Shown: one piece after another, positions 34,801 through 45,816 of the stretch
Layout of the letters: each line of letters begins with the position of its first letter
How positions within the stretch are numbered: the stretch's first letter is position 1
Assembly (NCBI GenBank): GCA_003116995.1
Contig: BDSL01000063.1
Coordinates: forward strand, 248,001-312,000
DNA length: 64,000 nt
Source of the DNA: Yamagishiella unicocca
Lineage: Eukaryota > Chlorophyta > Chlorophyceae > Chlamydomonadales > Volvocaceae
Direction of reading: 5' to 3'
Translations under genes and position numbers: made by a program
Notes under the pieces: generated by a model
What the model saw: only the letters and a program-made list of their open reading frames with translations
Told to the model about the DNA's origin: nothing
Databases searched by the model: none

Positions 34801-37800
34801 CACTGCTGCCTGTCTCTTTCGCCGGCAGTCCCCAGCGGCGGTGGGGTTTGCGGTCTAGTAGTGTACATACGCAAATATATACATGCTGCTGATGTCTTAT
34901 GCTTCGTTCGTCGCTCGCTCGCCCGCTCCTACCTCTGCTGGGTTGGTATCCTACGTACTAGCTATCTACTCGCTTTGGCTTTATTATCCGACCTGCGTAA
35001 GCAATCTATTAACATGCATTCCGTGTGTAACACCATTAATTATAACGATATACCATCCTCTTAACATGCATTGACACCCGAGTCAGCGCACCGCCTACAT
35101 ATCCTTACACACGCCTGTGGTTATTATTGCTTTATTTGGCGCATGCGCATGTAGGAGTAGTCCGTCGTTTCTGTCCTACCAGCCTCGCGTCAGCGCCACT
35201 AACATGACTTTTGTGGTGTCAGACAGCGAACTGCGGTGGTGGCGCGGAATGGTGACGGAGGCGCTCAGCTCGAACACATCTGGTATCGACCCATCATGGC
35301 TCATTCGATCCTACGCGCCAGGGCTGAGTGTGGACGCCGACGGTGGGGCCGTGCGGGTGAGTGGTGAGGAGGAGGGCCCATGCCTGCGTGCCTGCCTGCT
35401 GCGTTTCGAAACGCCGCCTTTGTTCAAATCCAAGTGGCTTCGTTCGACAGGCGTGCCGCAGCGTGCGAGTAAGCTGTGCCACCTATCTATCTAGCTAATA
35501 AATACCCTCTCGTATGAGCAGACGTATGTACGGGAAAGGTAGGGGCACGTGCCCGCCGGCTGGGAAAGTGCCCAAGCAAGCAACAGCATATGTTGGCAGA
35601 TGTATTGAGAATATAATTTGGGTAGTTCCTAACTAACGTTTTGGCGTTCTGAACGAAAGCAAAGATAAATGGGTAGGTAGGGCAAGACGGCGTCCAGTGG
35701 TTCGCCCACTCGCTCGCGACTCATTGGGCTGAGAGGTTGGAGACTGAAATAATTTGTAGCCTGCAACGTACATACCCGTATTCCTTTCCTAATACAAACA
35801 CTACATTCGTGAGGTAATTATGGGCGCAACGGAGGTGGTGGCGGGCGCGTTACATCAAGAATCGCGTATTTCATCATTCACACAGCAGCATGGTTCGTTG
35901 TTTGTTTGCAGCTGCTGGACATGCATTCCGTATGTCCACTAGCTATTCGCTTCTGCGTCGTAGACTATCCGCTTTTACGTACACAAAAACAAAGAGGCGT
36001 TTGCTTGTTCCTAAGACCCTTACACGCAACCGCACCACCTAAATTACCCGACGCATGACTGGCTACTGCTGTCTATCTAGTATGCTTGGTAAATAAATAA
36101 AGCTTCAATCGTGCGCAACCGTGTCGCGAGGGCATGCTTGTGCGCGTAGGTCATTAAACAAAAGGAACATTATTGATCACGGTCGTGTCAAACAAACAGG
36201 AGCACCGGTCGCTTACGTGCCACTAGAACTAACTAACGCCGAGCCGATTGTGTTCGTTAGCTACATGACCCGCCGCCTATCTACCACCTACCCGCACCAC
36301 ACCCGCCGTACCCTGCTGCGCCTGCCACCTGCATACCCGCATCGCACCCATCCCGCGCCGCGCGCAACCATGTATGCTGACCCGCCTACACCCTCAATAG
36401 GTGCCGTACTGCGAGTGGGTGTACGGCATGGTGTGGCAAAACTGCACTATAACGTCCACAAGACTTTTGGAGGCGAGCCCAATGCCTCCAGGGGAGCTGC
36501 GGCGGCGCAACCTGCTGGACACGCTATCGGCGTACGGCCAGGAGGGCCCTGTGTCGATGTCCGCCATCCGCGTGTCGCCGCCGCTGATGGACTCCTCCTT
36601 CTTCACTTCGGGCTCCAATGTCCTCTTGCGGATGGACACCGTGCTACTGGTACGTAGGGCGGAGCGGCGGCAGCAGGGAGGGCGCGCGGTGGGCTACATA
36701 TCTAGCTAGCTAGCTGATGACGGTCGGTGCTTGGCTGCTGGCTGGGCAGCACGCAGCCAGTTCAAGTACACACGCTATCCACACATGCTAACGTATGTGT
36801 AGGGTACATTGCGCAGCTAGATAGGTAGGTTCAAATGCATATAAGTATACAGCTAGGTAACTAGGCAAGTCGACGTCTTGATTGATGACAAGAGTCATGC
36901 ATACATATTGCAAGCAAGCAAACACATGCACGCGCACATATCTCATGACGGACTCGCTAAGCTTTACCTGGCGTTTCGAGCATATGCCGACGTTGTTTAA
37001 CAATTTCGTTTCTGCCTTTCAAAGGTAGGCGTATACATATATACTTGTATTCATCGCTTAAGTGGACGAATTGCTAAGACAAGTGTTTGATGCGTTACAC
37101 ACCCCGAATCCACCGGTCCGGGCTGCGTGCTGGCTGGTCCCACCGTTTGTTTCATGCGGTGGCTGGGCCTTTACCATTGTGTTTATATCGGGGCTCCTCA
37201 CTCTTACTTGAACACGACGGGGGAGTTCTGCTCTCCTGTGCATTTGGGTGTGTGTGCTGGTTGCTTACGCTGGCTTGTCGTACGTTGAGGTCTCGTATTG
37301 GTCCCCCCGCTACCTAGCTTGTCTGTCCTGTGCTTGCCCGGCGTCTCTATGGTCTTCTCCTGTGGCCTTACTTGGGGGCGTTTGCTGGGTTCAGCCTGGC
37401 TTTCGTATGGTGAGGCCAAGGTCATGGGCCCCTCTTCTTGTACCAATGTCCTGCGTTAGTACGCGCCGTCGGCTTGAGGACGCTGTAAAATCTTATTATT
37501 GAATAATGTTGTGGTGGCGGGGTAGGTTTATGCGGGTTTCAGCAGCGTGTTAGCCACGCGAATATTGGGCGCGTTATTTGGCGTACGCTCTGAACGCAGT
37601 TCATCCTTATCATTAACGTTGGAAGTCGTCTTATGACTGCACGTTAAGAAGCAAGACGTAAGAGCAGCCTAACCTAACAAAAGCGTGTTTCCAGCGGCGG
37701 GTCAGTCTCCGTGGATACCGTGCTCCGGAGCATGGTACGTATCTTCTGGTATTTGCACACCCTTAACATTTGGCATGGGACTGTGTGTACACACACCCCG

Positions 37801-40800
37801 TGCCACATTCTCATTCCTGTCTGTATGTTCCCTCGAACCCCCCAAATTGCGCGTGCCTTACTTATTCGTCGTACATACGTTCCATCTGCGTGCAGAACTA
37901 CTCCCACCCTCCCCCGCCGAGTGCCTGGACCACGTTGGGCTCCAATTTGACAATCTGGGGTGATGGCCAGGTGGAAAGCGCGCGAGTGTTCGGTCTGCAG
38001 CGCGCATCTGGTACGTAGGCAAGCCAGCCAGCAACTTGCAAGCAAGCAACGCGTGCGCGCGAAGCGAACGGAGGGAATACATGATAAAATCCATATTTTC
38101 AATTTGTGATTCGTAATTAATGCTAACTTATTAGCTGTCTTGCAAATTGTACCACCTGGATAAATAGTAGTTGAGGTTGTTTTGTTGCACTTCATCTGCC
38201 CCGGGCTATCCCTTGCTGTGTGCGGCGGTGCATGTACATACGTACGCGCTTGCGGCTGTCCCGTATGAGGCAGGTGCGTGCATGGAAGCATCACGCATCG
38301 GAATGCATAACCGCCGTTCCATTTCCATCTATCTGTCGGGACACAAAACGTGCGTGACGCTTGACACATCCCTTCTGGTCTGGAGCCCACTGTAACAGTT
38401 ACTATGAATACATCCCTACCTGGGGCTTGGGGTGGTTGGGGGCAGACTGGGTTTTGTATTGCAACATACCTTTGCTGCACCGGCGGACTAGGCAACTGCA
38501 TTCTGCTGCCGATTTTCAGGAACGAATAACCACCCATTTACCTGCTCCACGCACCGCGCCTCCAAACACGTCCACGCCGCTCACCTTCATTCATCCCTAC
38601 GCCCATCCCTAGCAATAGCTCCTCGTCGAATAAAAAACCACGGCCCCCCGTCCGTCAACCCCGTGCGTGCCAACCCCGGTCTTCCCCGCGTGCCTGCACT
38701 CACCTATCCCCAGGCGCCATCACGGTACCGCCGTACACCGTGCTGCGGCTCCGCTTTATGACCCTGTTCAACCTGGGGGTGGGCGGGCGGACAGCAGAGC
38801 CGTCCCCGCTACAGAACTTCACCATGATGATGTGGGCTTTCAACCGCACGCTCCTGCCGGCGGCGGCCCAGGCGCCTGGTGCTGGCGGCAGTGGTGGCAG
38901 CAAGCCGGCAGCGCAGCTGCACACAGGCCTGGGCGTCGAATTGGGTCTAGTCTCGGGCGGCCGGCGGCGTCATCAGCTGCGACTCCTGCAGGCGCAAGGT
39001 GATGGGGCTAGCGGCAGGAGCGATGGTGGCAGCAAGATAGCAGTGGGGCCGTACCGCACGTGGCTGCAGCTGTTTGATGTCAGCTTGCACGTGCCGGATT
39101 TGGAACTCCAGCTGCTGCGTGAGCTCATCACGCGAAACGGCACGACGACCCTGCGTGTGCTTCCGGAGGTGGCCGACTTCTTCCGCGAAGTGCTGGCGAC
39201 GGCAAAGGTGGGGGCACAGCAGCCATTTGCTAAAAACAGCATGTGTAGGCAAAACGTCGGCGAGCCACGCATCGATCCGGTATCTAGAACGTGTGTGCAA
39301 GAGAACTAGTAGAGTATCTACGTACCGCCGGAAATCTAGGCACAAGTTGCCCCATAATGGGGGGTCATGTACGTGCGTGGCAAGTAAGGTTGGACCGTCG
39401 GTGGTCTACTGCTGCGTGCAATTGTATGGGTAATATAACTATAAAAATAGAGCTCGCGTCGGCGAGCGACGAATGAACCAAGCTATCAACATGGACGACC
39501 CACCAAGGATACGAGGTATTCTTTTATCACCGAATCAACCTTTTGTTTCGGCGGACGGTGGATGTTCGGACGTTCAGCTCGCTCACCGAAACTGCGCGCG
39601 GACCCCGCCTCGAGCTTTGCTCGCCGCACGATCGCTCGAACGAGCCAATCCAACATCTAGTGATCTCGCTCGTAACAGATGCGTTGCTTGCCTGGCTTAC
39701 TTCCGTGAGTCCGAGCACGCTGCGTTGCTTGCTTGCCTGGCTTCTGTGAGTCCGGCCACGATCCGCATTCACCAAACATGACCCTGTGAGTGCTGCCTTT
39801 ATCAGCTGACATTGTTTGCCTAGCTATACTGCTGCGTGCTGCTGTGTGCTCTGCTTGAAGGTGGACCGGATTTCGGACTCCTACATCGTCTTTGCGTCCA
39901 TTCAGTGGTTGGGCATAGAGGCGACGAATTTAACAGTGCAGGACTGGCCGCCCCTCACTCGCGTTGCTCCGATGCCACTTCAGCCCAGCATATTGCTGCT
40001 GAATGGTAGGATTGGGCAGGGAGTTAAGGGAGGCCCTATGGCATAAACGCGTCGGTTATGGGTCGTTTTGGCTTACCGAGGGTGTCGGTTGTCGGGTGGG
40101 TCGGTCAACCTTCGGTTAAGGGTCGTTAAACGGTCGTGTCCGTTACCGAGTGCAAGGGTAACCCAACCTAGTGGTTGGGTAAACGGGTACCCAGGTTAAC
40201 GATCCCTATGGTCGGGTTACGGTACCGTTTCTGGCTACCGACCTCTGTAAACGGGTACCCTGGTTAACGAACCATTTGTTCGAGTACCTTTGCACTCGGT
40301 ATCCCAAACACCCATTAACCGAAGATGACCCACCCGATAACCGATCCCCTACGGACTGGTTAACCCTGGTTACCCAGCCCGACACGGCCTGGTTGTGAAC
40401 AGCAGCAACGACAGATTATTGGCATCCGTTCTGGTGTATTACGAAGCAGGACCAGCTGCACAGCTGTCCCACACTGTCACCCGCTGCCTGCTGTCCACGC
40501 TGTCACACACAGCTGTCCACACTGTCAGCCGCCGCCTGCACACCGCTGTCCACGCTGTCACCCGCCGCCCGCACATATTTCCACGTGCAGAAGAGCCTCC
40601 GCCGGCTGCCCAGGGTCAGCGGCAAGCTCCTCGGACGCCGTCGTCCCTACCGCCCCCGGGCCCGGCACAATTGGGAATGCAACACGTGCCCTCCCCCGCC
40701 GCCCGAGGTAAACAGACAGAGCTTTGGCTTAGTTGGGTTCAGCAAACAAAAGGGGCAGGCAGCAGCGCACGAGAACCGAAACTTATTAAACCCATCGCTT

Positions 40801-41519
40801 GCTTGACCAATCAACCCATGGACAGCCACATGCCATTGCATTACATTGCGGGCATATGTACGTGATTGCACGGCGCTCCCGTACCGCCGTACACTATTTG
40901 CTTAGTTCTGCGTTGTGATTGCACTTCAGCGTTAGTTCTCGCTCCGTTTAGCATACACGTGTGAGGCCGCGACCAAAGTGGCGGTCGATGGCTAGCAAGG
41001 CTATGGCAATTAAATACACCTGCATGTATTATTGCAACGTTTCGTAGCCGCACTTAGCTTCCGCCCCCGCACTCCATTCATTCGCTCACCTTCGCCGCCG
41101 TCCCATGCATTTCCCTACGTGCCCTGATGATAATAAATCACCATCCCTCCGCTCATCAACCCCCCTTACCCGTCTCACCTTCCATCACCTCCCGCCTATC
41201 AGCAGCTGCACCGCCGCCGCAGCAGCAGTCGCCGCAGTCGCCGCAAGCTTCCGCAGATCCCACAATCCTCCGTCAGCTGCCGCCGGCGGCTGCGGAACCG
41301 TCAGCGTACAGTGTCCCAGTCGTAATCGGTCTCGCCATTGGGGCCGCCGCCGGCATCGTTGTCTTGACGGTCTTGGGGACCCTCTTTGCGGTACACATGG
41401 GACGTAGCCACAAGCGGATGGACGCGGACCTCCAGCTGAGAGCAGCCGGTGCCGCAGGCGTGGGATCAATACAGCTCGGCGCGCCATCCCATGTACGCAT
41501 AGAAGCCCGTCCTTATTAG
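31877..41519 (+). CDS. Type I membrane protein with beta-helix-like repeats, copy 1
   Basis: Ten exons in consistent phase: 31877-32153, 32241-32458, 33127-33478, 34180-34375, 35155-35356, 36401-36649, 37896-38010, 38714-39207, 39861-40005 and 41203-41519, giving 854 residues. A signal peptide (TFTLLLAALLPCQAHG) starts the protein. Near the C-terminus one membrane span (VVIGLAIGAAAGIVVLTVLG) is followed by a 45-residue tail. The ectodomain repeats short strands such as RLRDVSINVDC, YNVTLRC, LQDLTLTNLAYG, NMTFVV, SNLTIWGDG, LQNFTMMMW and NLTVQDW. This pattern resembles right-handed beta-helix rungs, with many N-x-S/T glycosylation sites. I do not recognise a named family. A secreted or cell-surface carbohydrate-binding role is inference. 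The start and every splice phase are supported by the paralogue at 57938. Confidence 0.85.
34600..34655 (-). mobile_element. Retroelement 3' tail copy in intron 4 of copy 1
   Basis: The minus strand reads CTGGGGCCCGCTGTAACAGT, matching the dispersed tail GGTCTGGGGCCCACTGTAAC. No coding part is seen. Confidence 0.55.
37240..37505 (+). mobile_element. Retroelement tail fragment in intron 6 of copy 1
   Basis: On the plus strand it encodes GVCWVQPGFRMVRPRSWAPL, similar to minus-strand peptides in the 24.7-31.5 kb repeat block (for example ACWVRPRLSYGEA). It ends near GAGGACGCTGTAAAATC. It therefore belongs to the same element family, inserted in sense here. Confidence 0.5.
38372..38415 (+). mobile_element. 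Retroelement 3' tail copy in intron 7 of copy 1
   Basis: Reads TCTGGTCTGGAGCCCACTGT then AACAGTTACT. This is one of the cleanest copies of the dispersed tail. About 320 bases of ordinary intron separate it from exon 8. Confidence 0.6.
40040..40392. repeat. Palindrome-rich block in intron 9 of copy 1
   Basis: GGTTAACG, GGGTACCC, GGTTACGGTACC and AACCCTGGTTACC motifs recur many times in both orientations, for example AAACGGGTACCCAGGTTAAC near 40181 and AAACGGGTACCCTGGTTAAC near 40249. The segment can fold on itself or form hairpins. It looks like a decayed inverted-repeat element or a satellite. Confidence 0.6.
40430..41202. other. Remainder of intron 9 of copy 1
   Basis: From 40470 to 40575 the words CTGTCCACGCTGTCAC and GTCACCCGCCGCC repeat loosely. 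A GC-rich stretch at 40580-40720 is open on the plus strand for 156 codons but has no splice partner in phase. The rest is plain intron sequence. Confidence 0.4.
41203..41519 (+). other. Transmembrane and tail exon of copy 1
   Basis: Exon 10 encodes a Pro/Gln/Ser-rich stalk (PPPQQQSPQSPQAS), then the single hydrophobic span, then a basic stop-transfer (HMGRSHKRMD) and a short cytoplasmic tail ending ARPY. The acceptor can be 41203 or 41206, since both keep frame. The matching exon of copy 2 is not in the window. Confidence 0.8.
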
Positions 41520-42690
41520 GCAAAACGAGATCCAACGGCGGCGGAGGTAAGGTCCCTGCGGGCGCAAGCCAGGATTGACACGCATGCAATCCAGCCACCA
41601 TGCGTCGCGTGCACAAGCATGTGTGCACGGCGGCTGTGGCCGGGAATCCAGCAGGTTTTGGTTGCTATCCTGTCTGTAGCACAAGGTTATACGCCGCTAC
41701 CGTAGAGGAGGATGCACGTGTATGGTAAGCGTAATAATGAGACAAAGTTCACCCTACCATGAGATGAGCTGATTTTAGGACGTTACTCGCGCAACACTAG
41801 CGGTCCGAACGTTACTCGCGCAACACTAGCTAGGTCGGTCGCGATGCCTGAACACATACACGTAAATTGTGACCCATCGATATCCATACGCAGGCAGGTG
41901 ACCCGTACGTACCAGGGCGTCTACCTAGCTGCCGTGCCGATCTATCTATCTATCGCCACGCCCGCCGCCTACTACCTGTCTGCTGTGCGGTTGGCTCCTC
42001 GGCGAGGCTCGCGGTCTGTTAGTTCGTTGCGCAAATAATAAGCGAGGTCATCACTAACGTCGTGTCGCGTTGGATACGACGTACTACGCGGGTGCATCGA
42101 TATGCGAGCGATGGGGCGGCTGTGTGGATAGCTGCTGGCTGGAGGCACGCCACGGGTGGACGGCGCGTGCGTTCGTTCGCTCCTCGCTCATGGGACGAGC
42201 GCGGTGATCACCATCCATGTTAGGCAGCTTAGCCGCCTCGCATCCCAGCCGCCCGCCTGCGAACCATCGTCATGGGCGGGTGCCCTGCTGCTGCATTTCC
42301 AGAATGACGGGCTGGCTTGGTTGCTGGCTGGATGATGCATGGCTGCTGGCTGGTGATCAGCCACGACGCCAAAGTCACAGCACAGCCAGCAGCATGTACA
42401 TGCCGTGTGCCACTACTACTATTATACCTACCTCCTACGTACCACTACTACTAAAGTAGTGTTACTACTACTGCTACTACTACCACTCATGTTTTGATGG
42501 CGAGGAGTTTGATGGTGACGGAAGGTCATTGCGACAGCCGGGCTTGTCCCCATAACTCCTGCCTCGCCAACTAGCCATTCATGGGATAGGTAAGTTAAGT
42601 CCATGCGAGCACGCGTAGATGCATCTATTATTGGTGCAGTCTGTATACATCGATCGTACCGTATGTGCATTAACGGCAGCAGGAGGTGCA
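41520..42690. other. Intergenic, no gene seen
   Basis: This is the 3' flank of membrane-protein copy 1. It contains ACGTTACTCGCGCAACACTAG repeated twice near 41780-41830 and a run of CTACTACTA units near 42412-42485. No coding segment with splice continuity was found. Confidence 0.4.
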
Positions 42691-42849
42691 TATCTGCAGC
42701 AGTTGGCTGACGGTGCAGTCTAGTGTAATGCCGCCGTGCGCGCGTTTTGCTTGTGGGCGAATGGATGTAGGGAGCTGTGCGTGGGCAAGTGGGGAGAGGA
42801 GGGAGAGGGAAGGTCAGAATATAAAGGCGCAGAAGGCAGCAATGCGTAT

Positions 42850-44320
42850 ACGTGGCTCCTGCTGCTGCTGCTGCTGGCGCAATTGCTGAAGAAATAAATT
42901 GCGTAATAAGTAAGCGTAAGGCGGAGGTGTTGAGCGGCTTGCTTGCTGCAGCAATCAAGGCGTGTGTCGAGCACGCAGGAGCGAAGGCCGGAGCACCGGG
43001 TACGCGCATACAGACAAGGGCACGCGCCCCCCCGCGAGCGATGAGTTGTTGCGAACGAGCGGTGAGGGGGAAAGGGCGCTACCACATGCGCTCCTGCATG
43101 CGGGCGGCGGTGTACGTATCTGGCACTTGTTCGGGAGGCTGGCCAAGAGAGCGACAACGGTAACGAAATCGAAATGTATGTGGCGCCGGCTGTTATGGCT
43201 GATACTTCAAACTGAAGCGTTATTTCCATCAGATGGCTGGTTTGACAACTGTGTCAAGATGAAGCGTTGGTTTCTTTGGATAAAATAGTTCTTTTCGCGC
43301 CTGTTTTGTTGGTTGGGCGGTAAATACGCACTTGAAGCGATTCACCCATGTAAGGCGGCCTTCTGCGGGTACATTCTAAGGGAGCCACATGCAGGGAGCC
43401 ACATGCATGATGCTACCACGCATAAGAGTAAGAGACTTTTCGGCAGTGTGATATTCAGCAGGTTCGGAAGCACGAGAGGCACGAGCGAGTGCCGCAATAC
43501 GTGCCGCTGCTGATGCACGACGAAACCTAAGTCATCAGCGGGGGATGATTATGGACTCGCTCCAACAATCGATTGCGTGGTGCCTCACGACGGACCTGCT
43601 TTACGTGCGAGACAGCTCTCGTGATTGCCGGTACCAAGTAATCCAGCAGCAGGTCATAGACGTGCTGGATGTCGTCAACGCCGGTGGCAGCAGCTGGCAG
43701 CAGGACGTCTCAGGAGCAAGCAAGCGAGCACTCAAGCCACAGCCATCGGCAACATGTGCTGGCAGCAGCCCTGCCGCCATCCACCTAACGGATATTGATT
43801 GCCTCATCAAACACCATCTCATTGAACCGGCCTAGCTCGCTTGCTATTCAGCTCGATAGATCATCATCATCGTCAATATAGCGGCAACGTGACAACAAGC
43901 AAGCAGCAGCTGTTCCAGCGGCCGACTCGCTAGGGGCAACACACGCACAACAGCAGGACAAGCAGCACGGTGGGATTCGTCCACATCAGCAATTGGGATT
44001 TGCTTGTCCGCCTCGGCAAATGGGTTCAAAGGTGGAGGCAACAAGGCGTCCAGGTAGGGCCGCACGTATCTCACGAACTACTGTGGCTGCGCAACGGCAG
44101 ATAGAAGAGCAGCCAGGCTTATCGCCGCTGCGATCGAGCGACCCAGGTCAGCTCGACAGCGACCCAGGTCAGCTCGCTGCGTGCGTGCGTCCTTCTCTCT
44201 TCCGTCTCCCTCTCCCGCACGTGTAGAATCGCCGTCACGACGACCCGCGCCCCCTGCCGCCGTCAAGGACATTGCAACAAGCTCCCGAAGGGCTCCCGCA
44301 TCTTTAGCTTGCACCTCGAC
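42850..44320 (-). pseudogene. Exon-like pieces of an unidentified minus-strand gene
   Basis: Short minus-strand stretches look like coding exons with plausible splice borders: VEVQAKDAGALRELVAMSL (about 44315-44225); VREIRAALPGRLVAS or, in another frame, VRPYLDALLPPPLNPFAEAD (about 44070-43970); GRFNEMVFDEAINIR (about 43832-43785); DDIQHVYDLLLDYLVPAITR (about 43680-43620); and perhaps APAFAPACSTHALIAAASK (about 43000-42930). I could not join all of them in one phase and found neither a start nor a sure stop. It may be a decayed gene or a real one with parts I missed. No family is recognised. Confidence 0.28.
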
Positions 44321-44621
44321 GCTAGGCAGCAGGAAAGGCGAGGCAGATCCTAAACCCCGGCGCACTAAAACACAGCGCCTAAACCGTGCCAAGCGCCTAA
44401 ACCGTGCCCAGCGGCGCCCGCTGCCCGCTTCGTTCCGGCGCCAGCCCAACGAAGATGCTAGCTAGCTAGATACGCGTTGTCTTCATCCATCCGACGCCCA
44501 GCAGCAACTGAGGCAGCACCCCTCCAAAAATGAACCGCGATAACAGGTTATCGAGTTTACCGCCTTCTGCTTATTACTTTTTCCCGTGCGTGCAATTAAA
44601 CCTGGCAGCGGCCGCAGCCTC

Positions 44622-45816
44622 CTAGAAGCGAAACGGGAAGCCTCCGCCTCCGGGCAGGTTCAGCCGGGCTCCCAGCCACCCGAGTGCCCGGGCATTGCGG
44701 CGGGCGTCGCCCGCCGCGCGGGCCCCGTAGCGGCTGACGTACGTGTAGCGGCGGCCAGCTAGCGTCATCGCAGCAGCCAAGCCCGCGCCGGCCGCCGCCG
44801 CCACCACCACAGCCCGAGGTCCCAGGCCGGTCAGCCCGCCCACCAGCCCGCCCACCACTGCCCCCAGCAGTGCCAGGCTGTCATTGGCAACCACCACGAC
44901 GGGCTGCGGCGCGAAGGCCATGTCGTCGCCTCCAGGTCCGGCGAAGACCTGCGGTCGAGCAGGTCGGGGAGACGATGAAGTATGGGGCGACAATAAAGCA
45001 TGGGGCCAGCACCGACGCCGTAGTTTGCTTGGTAGCGCGGCCCCGGCGACTCGCGAGCGGAGGGGCTTGGGGGGGATCGGGGCGATGCAGTACGGCGGTA
45101 TGAGTACGCGAGAGACGGAAGCTAGAGATGGTTCCGAGAGCGGTTTAAGCCGAGAGGGTTTTTACCGGGAGCGGTTTTTACCGAGAGCGGTTTTTACCGA
45201 GAGCGGTTTTTACCGAGAGCGGTCTAAGCCGAGAGCGGTTTCACCGAGAGGTTGAAAAAAAGGTTTTATACCCAGGGGGCTTATGGCCTGTGCCCAGGCT
45301 GAATCCATGTGCTCCTGAAGAGGACAGTTCACGCCCACGTAACATCGCGACCCGGCCGCGTGGATGAATCGACTCGCCTCGCTGCAGCAACTTGCGCGCC
45401 CCGCCCCTGCCCCCAGCGCGCCCCAAACCCAGCCCACCTTCATCGGCTTCACGCTGACGTCACCAGTCACCTGGCCGCCAGCCGCCGCGCCCACCGCCGC
45501 CCCCAGCGCCGCGCCCAGCGGCCCCGCCAGCGGCCCCGAGGAGCCGCCCACCAGCGCCCCCACCGCCGCGCCGATCATCGTACCGGCGCTGGGACTGGTG
45601 GTGACCGGCGTGACGGTGCCGTACGGGTTGGCGTGCAGGCTGCCGTACGGGCTGTCGACCGGCGGTTGACGTGCGTGCGTGAGTGGTTGGGCGGGGGGGC
45701 GAGGAGGTTGGGTTACAAGCAGCCGCTGTTGGGGCGTAGCTGCGGGCGCGAGCTGGGGAGTGGCTGCGCTGCTGGGTGAATGGTGCAGGGGAGGCTCGCG
45801 GTAGCTGGCCTGGGAT
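44622..45816 (-). other. C-terminal glycine-zipper exons of the low-complexity gene
   Basis: Exon 4 encodes SPYGSLHANPYGTVTPV and then AGTMIGAAVGALVGGSSGPL with further GAALGAAVGAAAGG. These are regular small-residue spacings typical of glycine-zipper membrane segments. Exon 5 adds DSLALLGAVVGGLVGGLTGL and VVVAAAAGAGLAAAMTLAG and ends GGGGFPFRF. The frame is secure and function is unknown. Confidence 0.7.
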
